A DNA stretch of 64,000 nt, taken from NCBI RefSeq assembly GCF_045689235.1, contig NZ_CP136864.1, forward strand, positions 806,001 through 870,000. Direction: 5' to 3'. The DNA is from Congregibacter variabilis. Lineage in GTDB: Bacteria > Pseudomonadota > Gammaproteobacteria > Pseudomonadales > Halieaceae. This document shows positions 7,455 through 15,755 of the stretch, one piece after another. The notes below the pieces were generated by a model. The model saw only the letters and a program-made list of their open reading frames with translations, did not search any database and was not told the DNA's origin. Numbering within the stretch: position 1 is the stretch's first letter; every line of letters begins with the position of its first letter. Made by a program: the position numbers and the translations under genes.

Positions 7455-9020
7455 ATGGCCACACCCGCCGAAAAATTAGCCTCTTCCTTGGAAGTTCTCC
7501 ACGAACTACAGGAACGCAGCATCGTTGCCATTCGTTCCAGTGAGCTCACGAGAACCCACCGTGAGCGTCTCGTGAGAAATGGCTTCCTTCGGGAGGTCAT
7601 GAAGGGTTGGTACATTGCTTCCCGCCCGGATGAGCCCGTTGGAGAAAGTACGGCATGGTACGCCTCGTTTTGGGATTTCTGCGCTGCCTATCTGGAGGAA
7701 CGCTTCGACGATCAATGGAGTTTGTCGCCGGAACAGTCACTGTCGATCCATGCCGAAAACTGGAACGTCCCTGGGCAGCTCCTCGCCCGAACAGAACGTG
7801 GCGATAACAAACCCGTTTCACTCCCTCACGAGACCTCACTGTTCGTTCTCCGTGCCCCGCTACCCGGCAAGGCAAACATCACCGTTAAGCAGGGGTTACG
7901 TTTATATGCCTTACCTGCGGCGCTGATATCTGCCGGACCTGCCGCGTTCCGACAATCCCCCACCGATATGCGGGTCGCACTCGCCATGATTCAGGATGCG
8001 TCTGAGCTTCTCGGCCCGCTGCTTGAAGGAGGCCATTCCGTCGTCGCGGGGCGACTAGCCGGAGCATTTCGCAATATCGGCAACGACAAAATCGCTGATC
8101 AGATCATCAAAACTATGAGAACCGCTGACTTCAAAGTCCAAGAAGAGGATCCTTTTGAAGCCGCTGCCGTCTATCAGCCGCCGCCGCGTGAGCGCTCACC
8201 TTACGTTAATCGGCTCCGCTTAATGTGGCAGGAGATGCGCGCGCTCATTCCCGCCAACTTTCCGAAGCCGCCGGGATTACCTGCGGATACCGAGCACTAC
8301 CTCCAACATGTCGATTATGTTTATATCACCGACGCCTATCACTCATTGTCAATCGAAGGCTACCGTGTCACCCCGGAGCTGATCGAGCGAGTACGCAGCG
8401 GTGACTGGAATCCCGATCATAATGAGAAGGACCGGCAACGCCGCGACGCGCTGGCCGCAAGAGGCTACTGGCAGGCACATCAGCGCGTGCGAGAGACGGT
8501 CACGCGTATCATCTGTGGCGAAAATCCGGGTGTGGCAGTAGAGAACGATCATAGTGACTGGTACCGGGAACTGTTTGGGTCGAGCGTGACCGCAGGCCTG
8601 TTGGGACCGGGAGACCTTGCCGGGTACAGGTCAGACCAGGTCTTTATTCGCAATTCCTTCCATACTCCACCCCGTGTCCAAGCCGTGCGGGAATGCATGC
8701 CCGTATTTTTTGATCTCTTGCGAGGTGAAACCGATCCCGCTGTCCGGGTCGTGTTGGGGCATTTTGTGTTTGTCTATATTCATCCCTACATGGATGGTAA
8801 TGGTCGTATGGGGAGATTCTTGATGAATGCGATGCTGGCAGGCGGGGGCTATCCGTGGACCGTTATCCCCGTCGAGCGGCGAAACGATTACATGCAGGCC
8901 CTGGAGCAGGCAAGCGTGCATCAGAACATCCAGCCATTCGCCGCCTTTCTGGGGGGGCTGGTTGAAGAGGCCCTTGCCTCAAGAACGGGAATAACACCCT
9001 ATAACCTAAACCTAGGATAA
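7455..9020 (+). CDS. Fic-domain protein with N-terminal AbiEi-like domain
   Basis: 521 residues. The N-terminal half (RERLVRNGFLREVMKGWYI, then YASFWDFCAAYLEERF and LSPEQSLSIHA) resembles AbiEi-type antitoxin/transcriptional regulator proteins with a winged helix. The C-terminal half is a Fic domain. Its catalytic motif HPYMDGNGRMGRF begins at residue 443, with the His, the anion-binding GN and the Arg intact. An inhibitory-helix motif [S/T]xxxE[G/N] appears as SLSIEG at residues 297-302, before the Fic core, so activity is probably self-restrained. Fic enzymes usually transfer AMP to target proteins. Relatives with this two-domain layout are widespread; a defence or toxin-antitoxin role is plausible but not shown. 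It stands alone between iterons and the polysaccharide locus, as in an inserted cassette. Confidence 0.85.
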   Translation: MATPAEKLASSLEVLHELQERSIVAIRSSELTRTHRERLVRNGFLREVMKGWYIASRPDEPVGESTAWYASFWDFCAAYLEERFDDQWSLSPEQSLSIHAENWNVPGQLLARTERGDNKPVSLPHETSLFVLRAPLPGKANITVKQGLRLYALPAALISAGPAAFRQSPTDMRVALAMIQDASELLGPLLEGGHSVVAGRLAGAFRNIGNDKIADQIIKTMRTADFKVQEEDPFEAAAVYQPPPRERSPYVNRLRLMWQEMRALIPANFPKPPGLPADTEHYLQHVDYVYITDAYHSLSIEGYRVTPELIERVRSGDWNPDHNEKDRQRRDALAARGYWQAHQRVRETVTRIICGENPGVAVENDHSDWYRELFGSSVTAGLLGPGDLAGYRSDQVFIRNSFHTPPRVQAVRECMPVFFDLLRGETDPAVRVVLGHFVFVYIHPYMDGNGRMGRFLMNAMLAGGGYPWTVIPVERRNDYMQALEQASVHQNIQPFAAFLGGLVEEALASRTGITPYNLNLG

Positions 9021-9388
9021 TGGGCATTATCACCTTCCAGAAGGCCCCTCTTTGGAACATCTGCCCCAGCAAAGGCTTGGCATTAATACAATCTAAGACG
9101 TATGCATACCGCACTAATGCTTCAACTTATTGACGCCACGGTGTCTGTCGATCCGCATCTTTAGGCTTAGATGTTGAATACTATAGGTAATGCAAGAAGG
9201 TCGCTCGCTGAACACACTACATAAGCTCCGGCGTGCTATACGGTGCCAGAGCTTGTCCCCCTCGATTACATCTAAATCTGGTTGCGCAGGAACCTGTTTT
9301 CTCAACTAGTGGATAGCTCGCTGCTGATGAAAATATCCCTTGGACACTCCGCTTACCTGGAGGTCAAAACACCCTGAATTAATTTGAG
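9021..9388. other. Intergenic stretch between convergent Fic and glycosyltransferase genes
   Basis: No gene is supported in these 368 bases. A perfect inverted repeat GATAATG-GG-CATTATC (9016-9031) spans the Fic stop codon. No T-run hairpin is visible that would end either transcript. Confidence 0.45.
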
Positions 9389-10372
9389 TTACCTGAATAG
9401 TTCTTCAACGTACAACCTAGCGACGTTCTTTGGGTCGGATTGGGACAAGTGATCAGCGGCCTGAGAAACCAACTCGTCCCGTAAATTGGGATCTGCTAGA
9501 AGCTCATCCATTTTTGACGCGAGATCAGCAGCATCGCCGTTATTAAAAAGTAATCCGCATGGGCCTACAGCTTCCGGCAGTCCGCCCACCCTCGAACCAA
9601 TTACTGGCATTTTGCAAGCTATCATCTCCAATGCCACGATACCAAAAGGCTCCTGCCATCTAGAGGGTACGATGCCGATTTTATGTCTTTGCAGATAGTC
9701 TCTAAGTTCACTCCCTGCTAGAGAGCCCGTAAACTTAACTTCATCCAAAAACTCCAACTCCCTTGCCAAATTTTTCAGGGCTGATTCGTCAGGGCCACTA
9801 CCAATAATCGATGCGGTAAAGTGTCGGCCGTTTCTCTTCAAGATTGCGAGCGCTCTAAGAAATACATCAACCCCCTTGGCTGCAACCAATCGGCCAACGT
9901 AGACGAAGTCGATATTTTTTTTGCCCTGGGTATTTAAATTGAAGAGAGAAACGTCGAACGGGTTTTGGACTCCGACTGAATTGCCGCCAACCTGTTGGGC
10001 CAGATATTCACTGCACGCGACGTTACGCGCCCGCTTGGTTAAAAACCACTGCGCTGTACCACTAGGAGGGCCTGCATGGTGTGAAACAAGCAGCGGCTTT
10101 TTTACGAGCAAAGATAGCCAGCCAGATCGGATCGAAGGACCGACCATCATGACCCCGTCTGCCCATCGATAGAGCTCAATTAGTTTCGATATACTTGGTT
10201 TTCTAAAAACTTCAAAAGGCTCATCGTCAGCAGACTGCGCTCTGGTCGCAGTAACCAGTCTTACAGTGATGTCCATTTGAGTAAGTCCTTGCGACAAGAG
10301 ACGACTAAAAACGGGAACGCCTCCCAACACGGGATAATACTGGTGGCTAATCAAAAGGATTTTGCAATTCAT
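9389..10372 (-). CDS. Glycosyltransferase family 4 protein
   Basis: 327 residues from the ATG at 10372, which gives the usual GT4 N-terminus (MNCKILLISHQYYPVLGGVPVFSRLL, quoted in part: ISHQYYPVLGGVPVFSRLL). An upstream in-frame start nine codons earlier is less typical. The GT-B donor-binding region contains VGRLVAAKGVDVFLRAL and the conserved E-x7-E stretch EPFGIVALEMIACKMPVIGS. It probably transfers one sugar of the exopolysaccharide repeat unit to the lipid-linked acceptor on the cytoplasmic side. Donor and linkage cannot be read from sequence. It is the last gene of the minus-strand locus. Confidence 0.85.
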   Translation of the reverse strand: MNCKILLISHQYYPVLGGVPVFSRLLSQGLTQMDITVRLVTATRAQSADDEPFEVFRKPSISKLIELYRWADGVMMVGPSIRSGWLSLLVKKPLLVSHHAGPPSGTAQWFLTKRARNVACSEYLAQQVGGNSVGVQNPFDVSLFNLNTQGKKNIDFVYVGRLVAAKGVDVFLRALAILKRNGRHFTASIIGSGPDESALKNLARELEFLDEVKFTGSLAGSELRDYLQRHKIGIVPSRWQEPFGIVALEMIACKMPVIGSRVGGLPEAVGPCGLLFNNGDAADLASKMDELLADPNLRDELVSQAADHLSQSDPKNVARLYVEELFR

Positions 10373-10536
10373 GCTACGGGCGAGGAATCCAAGAACCAAC
10401 GCCGGTAGGTAGAGCTCTCAAAATCCTCCTGAAACACTCTATCTCCGCAGTCGAAGAAGGCGTTAAGTGCTTATTCAGCCACTTTATACTTAAAAAAAAG
10501 GCTCTTTGCTTGGCGATGCGTGGTTCCCCTAGGTAC

Positions 10537-10590
10537 AAATTTATCTACGACTGACGACTGATCTACAATTCTCCGCAGTTAGATAAATTT
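10537..10590. repeat. 11-bp inverted repeat around a 32-nt loop
   Basis: AAATTTATCTA (10537-10547) is exactly complementary to TAGATAAATTT (10580-10590). Within the loop CGACTGA is tandemly duplicated (10548-10561). It lies in the 242-bp gap after the family-2 glycosyltransferase gene. It could be a transcript-processing or attenuation hairpin, or a remnant of a mobile element. There is no T-run on the minus strand. Confidence 0.5.
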
Positions 10591-10614
10591 ATCGCGACGC
10601 CTAGCAATGCTGGG

Positions 10615-11403
10615 CTAGTTTTTGCGATAGAAGAATTGATTAAGCTTACTAAGGTTTTTCGCAAACAGAGTTCCCAACCCGCCGACACCGGTTTCCCTTA
10701 AGGCCTGATAGTCTTCATACGACTTTCGAAGGATATTCCTGATGGATCGATTACTGACGCCCCCGACCCGCATTTTAACTAAAACCTTTGGGATATACGC
10801 TACCTTAAAATGGGGCGCCGAAAACATCTGCAATATGCTGAGATAGTCAGCGGCAATACGATATTTCGTATCAAATCCCCCAATTCGTTCGTACCACTCT
10901 CGCCGAACATAAAGTGTCGGATGTGGCGGCATCCAACCGCGTACAAGTCTTGCGCGAGAAAACGGTCCTGACTTCCAATGTCGAACAATTGAAGACAGGT
11001 TGTCGAAATGTACATACTGAAGGTCACCGTAGACAGCTTGCACCGAGGAGTCCTTAAATTTTTCCGCTACTTCAGTCAGTACATCATTGCTGCCAAACAC
11101 ATCGTCCGCATGTAGGAATCCAATGACGTCCCCGGAAGAGACCTCGATGCCTTTATTGAGTGCATCATAGATCCCATCATCAGGCTCACTGATTAACGCG
11201 CTAAGCTGGCCCCGCCGCTCCTCAAGAAACTTCGTTGTACCATCTGTACTGGCTCCATCAATCACAATGTGCTCGACATTTGGAAGTGACTGCAGCTTAA
11301 CGGACTCCAAAGTACTCGGCAGCGTCCCTATACAATTGAAGGCTACTGTGATCACCGACACCGATACTGCCGGCGGACTGTTATGCGTCGTATCAAAGTT
11401 CAT
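10615..11403 (-). CDS. Glycosyltransferase family 2 protein
   Basis: 262 residues with a GT-A fold: N-terminal SVSVITVAFNCIGTLPSTLE, the nucleotide-binding HIVIDGASTDGT and the metal-binding HADD (DxD position), then EWYERIGGFDTKYRIAADY. These match the WcaA-like group of GT2 enzymes. It should add a sugar to the growing repeat unit on undecaprenyl diphosphate. It is spaced from its neighbours by 126 and 242 bases, unlike the tight promoter-proximal genes, which suggests cassette-wise assembly of the locus. Donor sugar is unknown. Confidence 0.87.
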   Translation of the reverse strand: MNFDTTHNSPPAVSVSVITVAFNCIGTLPSTLESVKLQSLPNVEHIVIDGASTDGTTKFLEERRGQLSALISEPDDGIYDALNKGIEVSSGDVIGFLHADDVFGSNDVLTEVAEKFKDSSVQAVYGDLQYVHFDNLSSIVRHWKSGPFSRARLVRGWMPPHPTLYVRREWYERIGGFDTKYRIAADYLSILQMFSAPHFKVAYIPKVLVKMRVGGVSNRSIRNILRKSYEDYQALRETGVGGLGTLFAKNLSKLNQFFYRKN

Positions 11404-11529
11404 GATCCGACCCTCGCTATAAGTTGCGACAAAACGTCAGCCAGCCTTTATTCACAATCAAACCAGCCCCTATAGTGGAACGAAGCTGTTCGGCTCGAGA
11501 AAGGTCGAACCGCATTTGAACACCCATTA

Positions 11530-12072
11530 TCACTTCAAACACCTGAGTTCTCTTGCTGGAACACCACCCGCGACAATAGCCTCTCCTAGATCAGATGAAA
11601 CCACCGTGCATGGCAAGCACATCGTGCCGGCTCCAATAGTTACACCGGGTGAAACAAAAGTTCTTGCCGAAAGCCAGGTATGATCACCCACCTTGATCGG
11701 AGATGCGATCAGGTCAAAGGACCGCTTTCCAAAATCATGCGACCCAGTACACAGAAAACTTTGCTGCGAAACACAAACGTTAGAGCCAAGCTGTACTTTG
11801 GCGAGAGATAATATCGTGACGCCCTCTCCAATCCACACGTTATCGCCGCACCGAAAGCGCCACGGAAATGAAATGTTAACTCCACTTCGAATTACAACGC
11901 CACTACCTATTTGTGCGCCGAAGAGTCGCAATAGCCGACAACGCACCCGGCTTGGTACTGGCAAAGGATTAATAAAGAAAATAACCTTAACCAATAACCA
12001 TGCCATCTCGACTAATCTAGGAGCGCCCCTTTGAAAATCTGCGTTATTAAACTCACCCAACTCAATTCGCAT
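11530..12072 (-). CDS. WcaF-like left-handed beta-helix acyltransferase
   Basis: 180 residues from the ATG at 12072, which yields the family start MRIELGEFNNADFQRGAPRLVE; ATG 12087 or TTG 12102 are alternatives. The middle shows hexapeptide repeats (IGSGVVIRSGVNI, VWIGEGVTI, LGSNVCVSQ) and the catalytic-type His of SHDFGKRSF, as in colanic acid acetyltransferase WcaF. It probably O-acetylates a sugar of the repeat unit using acetyl-CoA. The start overlaps the end of the upstream glycosyltransferase gene by about ten bases, indicating coupling. Confidence 0.82.
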   Translation of the reverse strand: MRIELGEFNNADFQRGAPRLVEMAWLLVKVIFFINPLPVPSRVRCRLLRLFGAQIGSGVVIRSGVNISFPWRFRCGDNVWIGEGVTILSLAKVQLGSNVCVSQQSFLCTGSHDFGKRSFDLIASPIKVGDHTWLSARTFVSPGVTIGAGTMCLPCTVVSSDLGEAIVAGGVPARELRCLK

Positions 12073-13273
12073 CGGGGAGCGACTCATGCGGCATGTAAAC
12101 AAAATCTGGACAAGGTTGGCCGCCTAGCAGCCATTCGTATAGTTCTGCAGTTTTGCTGCCAACAGAATTCCATGTATAGCTCTCTTCGACAAGCGCCTTG
12201 CCGTTGTCACCATATTCATTTGATAGGCCTTGGTCCATGAACATCAGAAGCTTGGTCGCAATGTCTTCGGGGTTATGAGATATCTCCATTGCTGCGCGAC
12301 GACTAAAAGCTTCCTGCAGGTTGCACTCTCGAGTCATAAGAACGGGCTTGCCATAGGCCCAAGCCTCTAAAACTGACACTGGCAAGCCCTCGGAATAGGA
12401 CGGCAGAACGAAAATGCTAGCAGACGCGTACAGCGCGTCTTTAGCCCTGTCAAAGGCGGGACCATAAAACCGAACGGAATCCCTCAAACCAAGTCTCTCA
12501 CTCAATTTCTGAAGCGTGGAAAGGTGCCCTCCATCATCCCACCCTGCTATCGTGAGCCTCCAAGCGGGCTCCGGAGTTAGTTTAGCGGTGTTAACTAACT
12601 GCCATGCCCTAAGCAGAGGGACCAGCCCCTTCTTCTCATGAATTCGCCCAAGAAAGAGTACATCCATCGGCTTATCTTCTAAACTTTCACCACGTGGGCC
12701 ATGATCAACAGGTTTAGTCCCAATCCCTGCGTGAATTCCATTAGGTATGATGGCTATGGGGGCTTTTAAACCATACTGACGAAACGAATGAGCCTCGGAC
12801 GCATTTAACGCGTGCAAGCAGGCGCAACTATGAAGATTAGTGTTTTCATAGAGATACGCCGCTAGGCGCTTTCTGAATTTTGAGTGCCCTATTGCCCAAG
12901 AATCAAGCATACCTCGAGGAGATATAACTACCGGCTTACGGTTTTTTTTACTCCATCGCTCCACCGTCGCAGAGAATAGTTGCCAGATACCATGTTGGTG
13001 CAGTAGATCAATAGACGACTCCTCTAACACCGCGGTCAGTCCCGGCGCTACGCCCATAATACGTGGCCCTACGGTATCCACAATTACCGGCTGCAGTGGC
13101 AACCATGCATCCCGGTCTGATGATGTATGTGGGTCATTCAGCCCGACTACCACAACTTCGGCTGCCTTGTTGTTGATCTCTTTCGCAGTTTCCCTAACAG
13201 AGGTGAACAACCCACCTGCGTTTCTGGATGTACTTCTGGTGACGTAGCCAATCTTGGCAGATGATATGCGCAT
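12062..13273 (-). CDS. Glycosyltransferase family 4 protein
   Basis: 403 residues, GT-B. The N-terminal half has GYVTRSTSRNAGGLFTSVRE and HQHGIWQLFS. The donor half has VLFLGRIHEKKGLVPLLRAW and SYSEGLPVSVLEAWAYGKPV, with the conserved Glu residues. It resembles WcaI/WfgS-type transferases that follow mannose or fucose in capsule loci, but the exact sugar is not predictable. It sits nine bases downstream of an acyltransferase gene and overlaps the next one, so it is clearly in the operon. Confidence 0.87.
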   Translation of the reverse strand: MRISSAKIGYVTRSTSRNAGGLFTSVRETAKEINNKAAEVVVVGLNDPHTSSDRDAWLPLQPVIVDTVGPRIMGVAPGLTAVLEESSIDLLHQHGIWQLFSATVERWSKKNRKPVVISPRGMLDSWAIGHSKFRKRLAAYLYENTNLHSCACLHALNASEAHSFRQYGLKAPIAIIPNGIHAGIGTKPVDHGPRGESLEDKPMDVLFLGRIHEKKGLVPLLRAWQLVNTAKLTPEPAWRLTIAGWDDGGHLSTLQKLSERLGLRDSVRFYGPAFDRAKDALYASASIFVLPSYSEGLPVSVLEAWAYGKPVLMTRECNLQEAFSRRAAMEISHNPEDIATKLLMFMDQGLSNEYGDNGKALVEESYTWNSVGSKTAELYEWLLGGQPCPDFVYMPHESLPDAN

Positions 13274-13282
13274 AATGCTTCC

Positions 13283-13960
13283 CTACTTTATGTGCGGGCT
13301 TTGTCTACCAAAAAAACCTAACTCATCGTCAAGCTTCTTTACGGCAACAGCTGGCGTACCTACCCACATCTGACCTGGCGTAGCTTCCTCGGTCTGCGCG
13401 AAGACTGAACTTGCTGAAATGATTGATTTATCTGGAACAACCGCGCCTTTCAATATGACGCAGTTGGTTCCAACAAAGCTTCTACGACCGACAACAATTG
13501 GTGCACAGTCTTGTCTGCACGCCTTTAAGTCAATCGAGTGCGTGAGTAACTGACTGCGATAACCTGCCACGATTGAAAACTCCCCAATTTCAACTTTATC
13601 TGTGCAGTCAACGATGTGTCGAGAAGTAATGCTCGCCCCGTAGCCCAGCTTGAGCGAACTAACCCTGTCAGCCTTATGGGCAAAGTTTTTGCAGCTAGTA
13701 TCACCGTATATCCAGTTAAATGTGCCGATGTGAGATAAGTCTGCCAACACAACATCATTCATGTTGCGCACGATCGTGAAGTCGCCAATCTTCGCACCCG
13801 CACCTACGTTTAAAACTCTAACGTCAAGATATGCCCTTCCGATCCGGGCATCTCGATGGATTTCATATCCACAGAAGACTACATACAACCAGCGCCTCAG
13901 TGCGGAGGTGGATAGTAACCCCGCGAAAAAAATCGCTGTGATACCAAGTTTTCTTAGCAT
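13283..13960 (-). CDS. LbetaH-type acyltransferase
   Basis: 225 residues. A hydrophobic N-terminal helix (ITAIFFAGLLSTSALRRWLYVVF) is followed by imperfect hexapeptide repeats (ARIGRAYLDVRVL, AKIGDFTIV, VEIGEFSIVAGYRSQ) and a C-terminal VVGRRSFVGTNCVILKGAVVP ... VGTPAVAVKKL. The His in LLTHSIDL is a candidate catalytic base. It probably acetylates or otherwise acylates a sugar at the membrane. It abuts the next acyltransferase gene, sharing one base between stop and start. It is more divergent than the other two beta-helix proteins here. Confidence 0.77.
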   Translation of the reverse strand: MLRKLGITAIFFAGLLSTSALRRWLYVVFCGYEIHRDARIGRAYLDVRVLNVGAGAKIGDFTIVRNMNDVVLADLSHIGTFNWIYGDTSCKNFAHKADRVSSLKLGYGASITSRHIVDCTDKVEIGEFSIVAGYRSQLLTHSIDLKACRQDCAPIVVGRRSFVGTNCVILKGAVVPDKSIISASSVFAQTEEATPGQMWVGTPAVAVKKLDDELGFFGRQSPHIK

Positions 13961-14547
13961 TATGGTCGCTCAGTCACTAGCGTACGCTTCACAGTCGCTG
14001 GCGCACCTGCTATCAACACTGAGCCAGGGAAAGAGTCGCGAACCACGCTATTCGCCGCGACGATAGAGCCGTCACCTATTTCAACGTTCGGCCCTATATA
14101 AACCCCTCTACCGATCCATACATTCTTGCCTATTTTCACTTTGCCAGATATGTATCCTAAGTCTCTCGATCCAAGATTAGGGTCAAAACGATGCTCTTGA
14201 TCACGAATACTCACATACTCGGCAATTGATGTTCGCTCCCCAACCGATATCCCCACGATGCTTACGAAGACGCATCCCAAATTAATATTTACTTCATCGC
14301 TTATACAAATTTCTGCGTGTTGCGTCGTAGCAAAGTACGCGTCATCACCGATACGACATGACTTCCCAAGGCGTACGTTACATGGCGTGTCGAGCGTCCT
14401 AATACGGCCATATATTGTTGTGCTATACGGGAAAGGCTTGTAGTAACCGAAAACCGTAGCATTGTAATAAAGCAGGCGTAGCTTTCTCGAGATCTCTCTG
14501 AGTACACGAGATAGCAGCTTTATTAGATTAGATCGAAAACTCTGCAT
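13960..14547 (-). CDS. LbetaH-type acyltransferase (CysE/WbbJ-like)
   Basis: 195 residues with clear hexapeptide repeats (VRLGKSCRIGDDAYF, ICISDEVNINLGCVFV, VKIGKNVWIGRGVYIGPNVEIGDGSIVAANSVV) and the DQEHRFDP segment bearing the candidate catalytic His. The family makes O-acetylated sugars in surface polysaccharides. It overlaps the upstream glycosyltransferase gene by 25 bases at this start; a later start is possible. Three such acyltransferases in the locus suggest a heavily decorated polymer. Confidence 0.83.
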   Translation of the reverse strand: MQSFRSNLIKLLSRVLREISRKLRLLYYNATVFGYYKPFPYSTTIYGRIRTLDTPCNVRLGKSCRIGDDAYFATTQHAEICISDEVNINLGCVFVSIVGISVGERTSIAEYVSIRDQEHRFDPNLGSRDLGYISGKVKIGKNVWIGRGVYIGPNVEIGDGSIVAANSVVRDSFPGSVLIAGAPATVKRTLVTERP

Positions 14548-15734
14548 ATACGTTCGCCGTAGGCGGCCTCCGAAAAATCAGCAGACCTGATCACGGCAGC
14601 ATCGCTCATTTTTTTGTGTAGTATTGGATCGTCAATGACCTTTCGAACTGCGTTCAAGATACTTTCAATATTGCCTCTTTTTACGACAATACCCTCAACC
14701 CCATCACGCACCACTGATCCCGTTTCGGCTGTGACAATGCAGGGCAGCCCATAGCTTAAGGCCTCGTAAACCACCGTAGCTGACCCCTCAAGATGAGACG
14801 GCAGTATGAAGGCGTCAGATTCCAGATACGCTTGCTCTATAACGGGAAAAGGCGTCCTGCCGTGGATAGTCACATTAACTGGAATATCGACATCAGCTAG
14901 CGTTTTATCTCTGGCCTCGCCGAATATATTTAGCTCGACGCGTGCGCCCAACGCGCGCGCCACCTCTATCACGTCGAAAATGCCTTTCCTGTATTCTACG
15001 GTCCCCACAAACACCAACCTGAAGGGAGATTGCGGACCCTTGCTATATGTTGATAGCCGTCGTTCCCTTGGGGTGTACCCATATGGGACAACTACGACTT
15101 TTTCTTCCTCTGCACCAAAACGTAATAATTGTTCTTTTACGTAAACGGATGGGCAGACTATACGATCAGCCATCGACCATTCCAACTTTTCGCGTTGCGA
15201 CAATACGTTAAGCTGAGCGAGTCGATACTCGAAATCTCTATCACTCAGTTGGCAGCGCTGCTCCCGAAGAAGCTCAATCTGGGTTTCTCTAGGTGCAACA
15301 CATTGCTCCAGCACAAGCTTTAGACCCCTGGCTCGTGCTAGTCTGAAAACGTCAATCGCTTGGGTGTCAAACGCGTAAACCGCAGCTAAGGACGGGGAGT
15401 AATTTAGTCGCACTTTACTGCAAAGTACTTTAGACGCCAGGACGTGCGGAAACGCGGAGTAAGGCTTGGAGGTTCTGATAAGAAAACGATATATGAGACC
15501 GACGTTCACAGAACCATGCACAGCCTCCCGTGGCAAGGGGATAACATAACGAGAAAGAACAGCAACCTTTCTAAAAATCCACCGAAAATACCAAGGCGAG
15601 TATAGGTCCGTAACCAAGTGCGCTAATCTCTGCTCCTTGAATAGCGCCTTTGCGACGGCGTACCTCATCCTCCCTGTTAACTGAAATACGATTACACTCC
15701 TTCGCTCTTGGGTCACATCAATTCCCAATTTCAC
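14523..15734 (-). CDS. Glycosyltransferase family 4 protein
   Basis: 403 residues. The N-terminal half is unusual but contains LVLEQCVAPRETQIELL and ADRIVCPSVYVKEQLLRFG, typical of GT4. The donor half has FVGTVEYRKGIFDVIEVARAL and PSHLEGSATVVYEALSYGLPCIVT with both conserved Glu residues. It probably adds one sugar to the repeat unit. The annotated ATG gives MKLGIDVTQERRSVIVFQL; the later internal start at MRYAVAK would lose the first strand. It is followed by overlapping acyltransferase genes. Confidence 0.83.
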   Translation of the reverse strand: MKLGIDVTQERRSVIVFQLTGRMRYAVAKALFKEQRLAHLVTDLYSPWYFRWIFRKVAVLSRYVIPLPREAVHGSVNVGLIYRFLIRTSKPYSAFPHVLASKVLCSKVRLNYSPSLAAVYAFDTQAIDVFRLARARGLKLVLEQCVAPRETQIELLREQRCQLSDRDFEYRLAQLNVLSQREKLEWSMADRIVCPSVYVKEQLLRFGAEEEKVVVVPYGYTPRERRLSTYSKGPQSPFRLVFVGTVEYRKGIFDVIEVARALGARVELNIFGEARDKTLADVDIPVNVTIHGRTPFPVIEQAYLESDAFILPSHLEGSATVVYEALSYGLPCIVTAETGSVVRDGVEGIVVKRGNIESILNAVRKVIDDPILHKKMSDAAVIRSADFSEAAYGERICRVFDLI

Positions 15735-15755
15735 TCCTTAGCATAAACTCGATTT

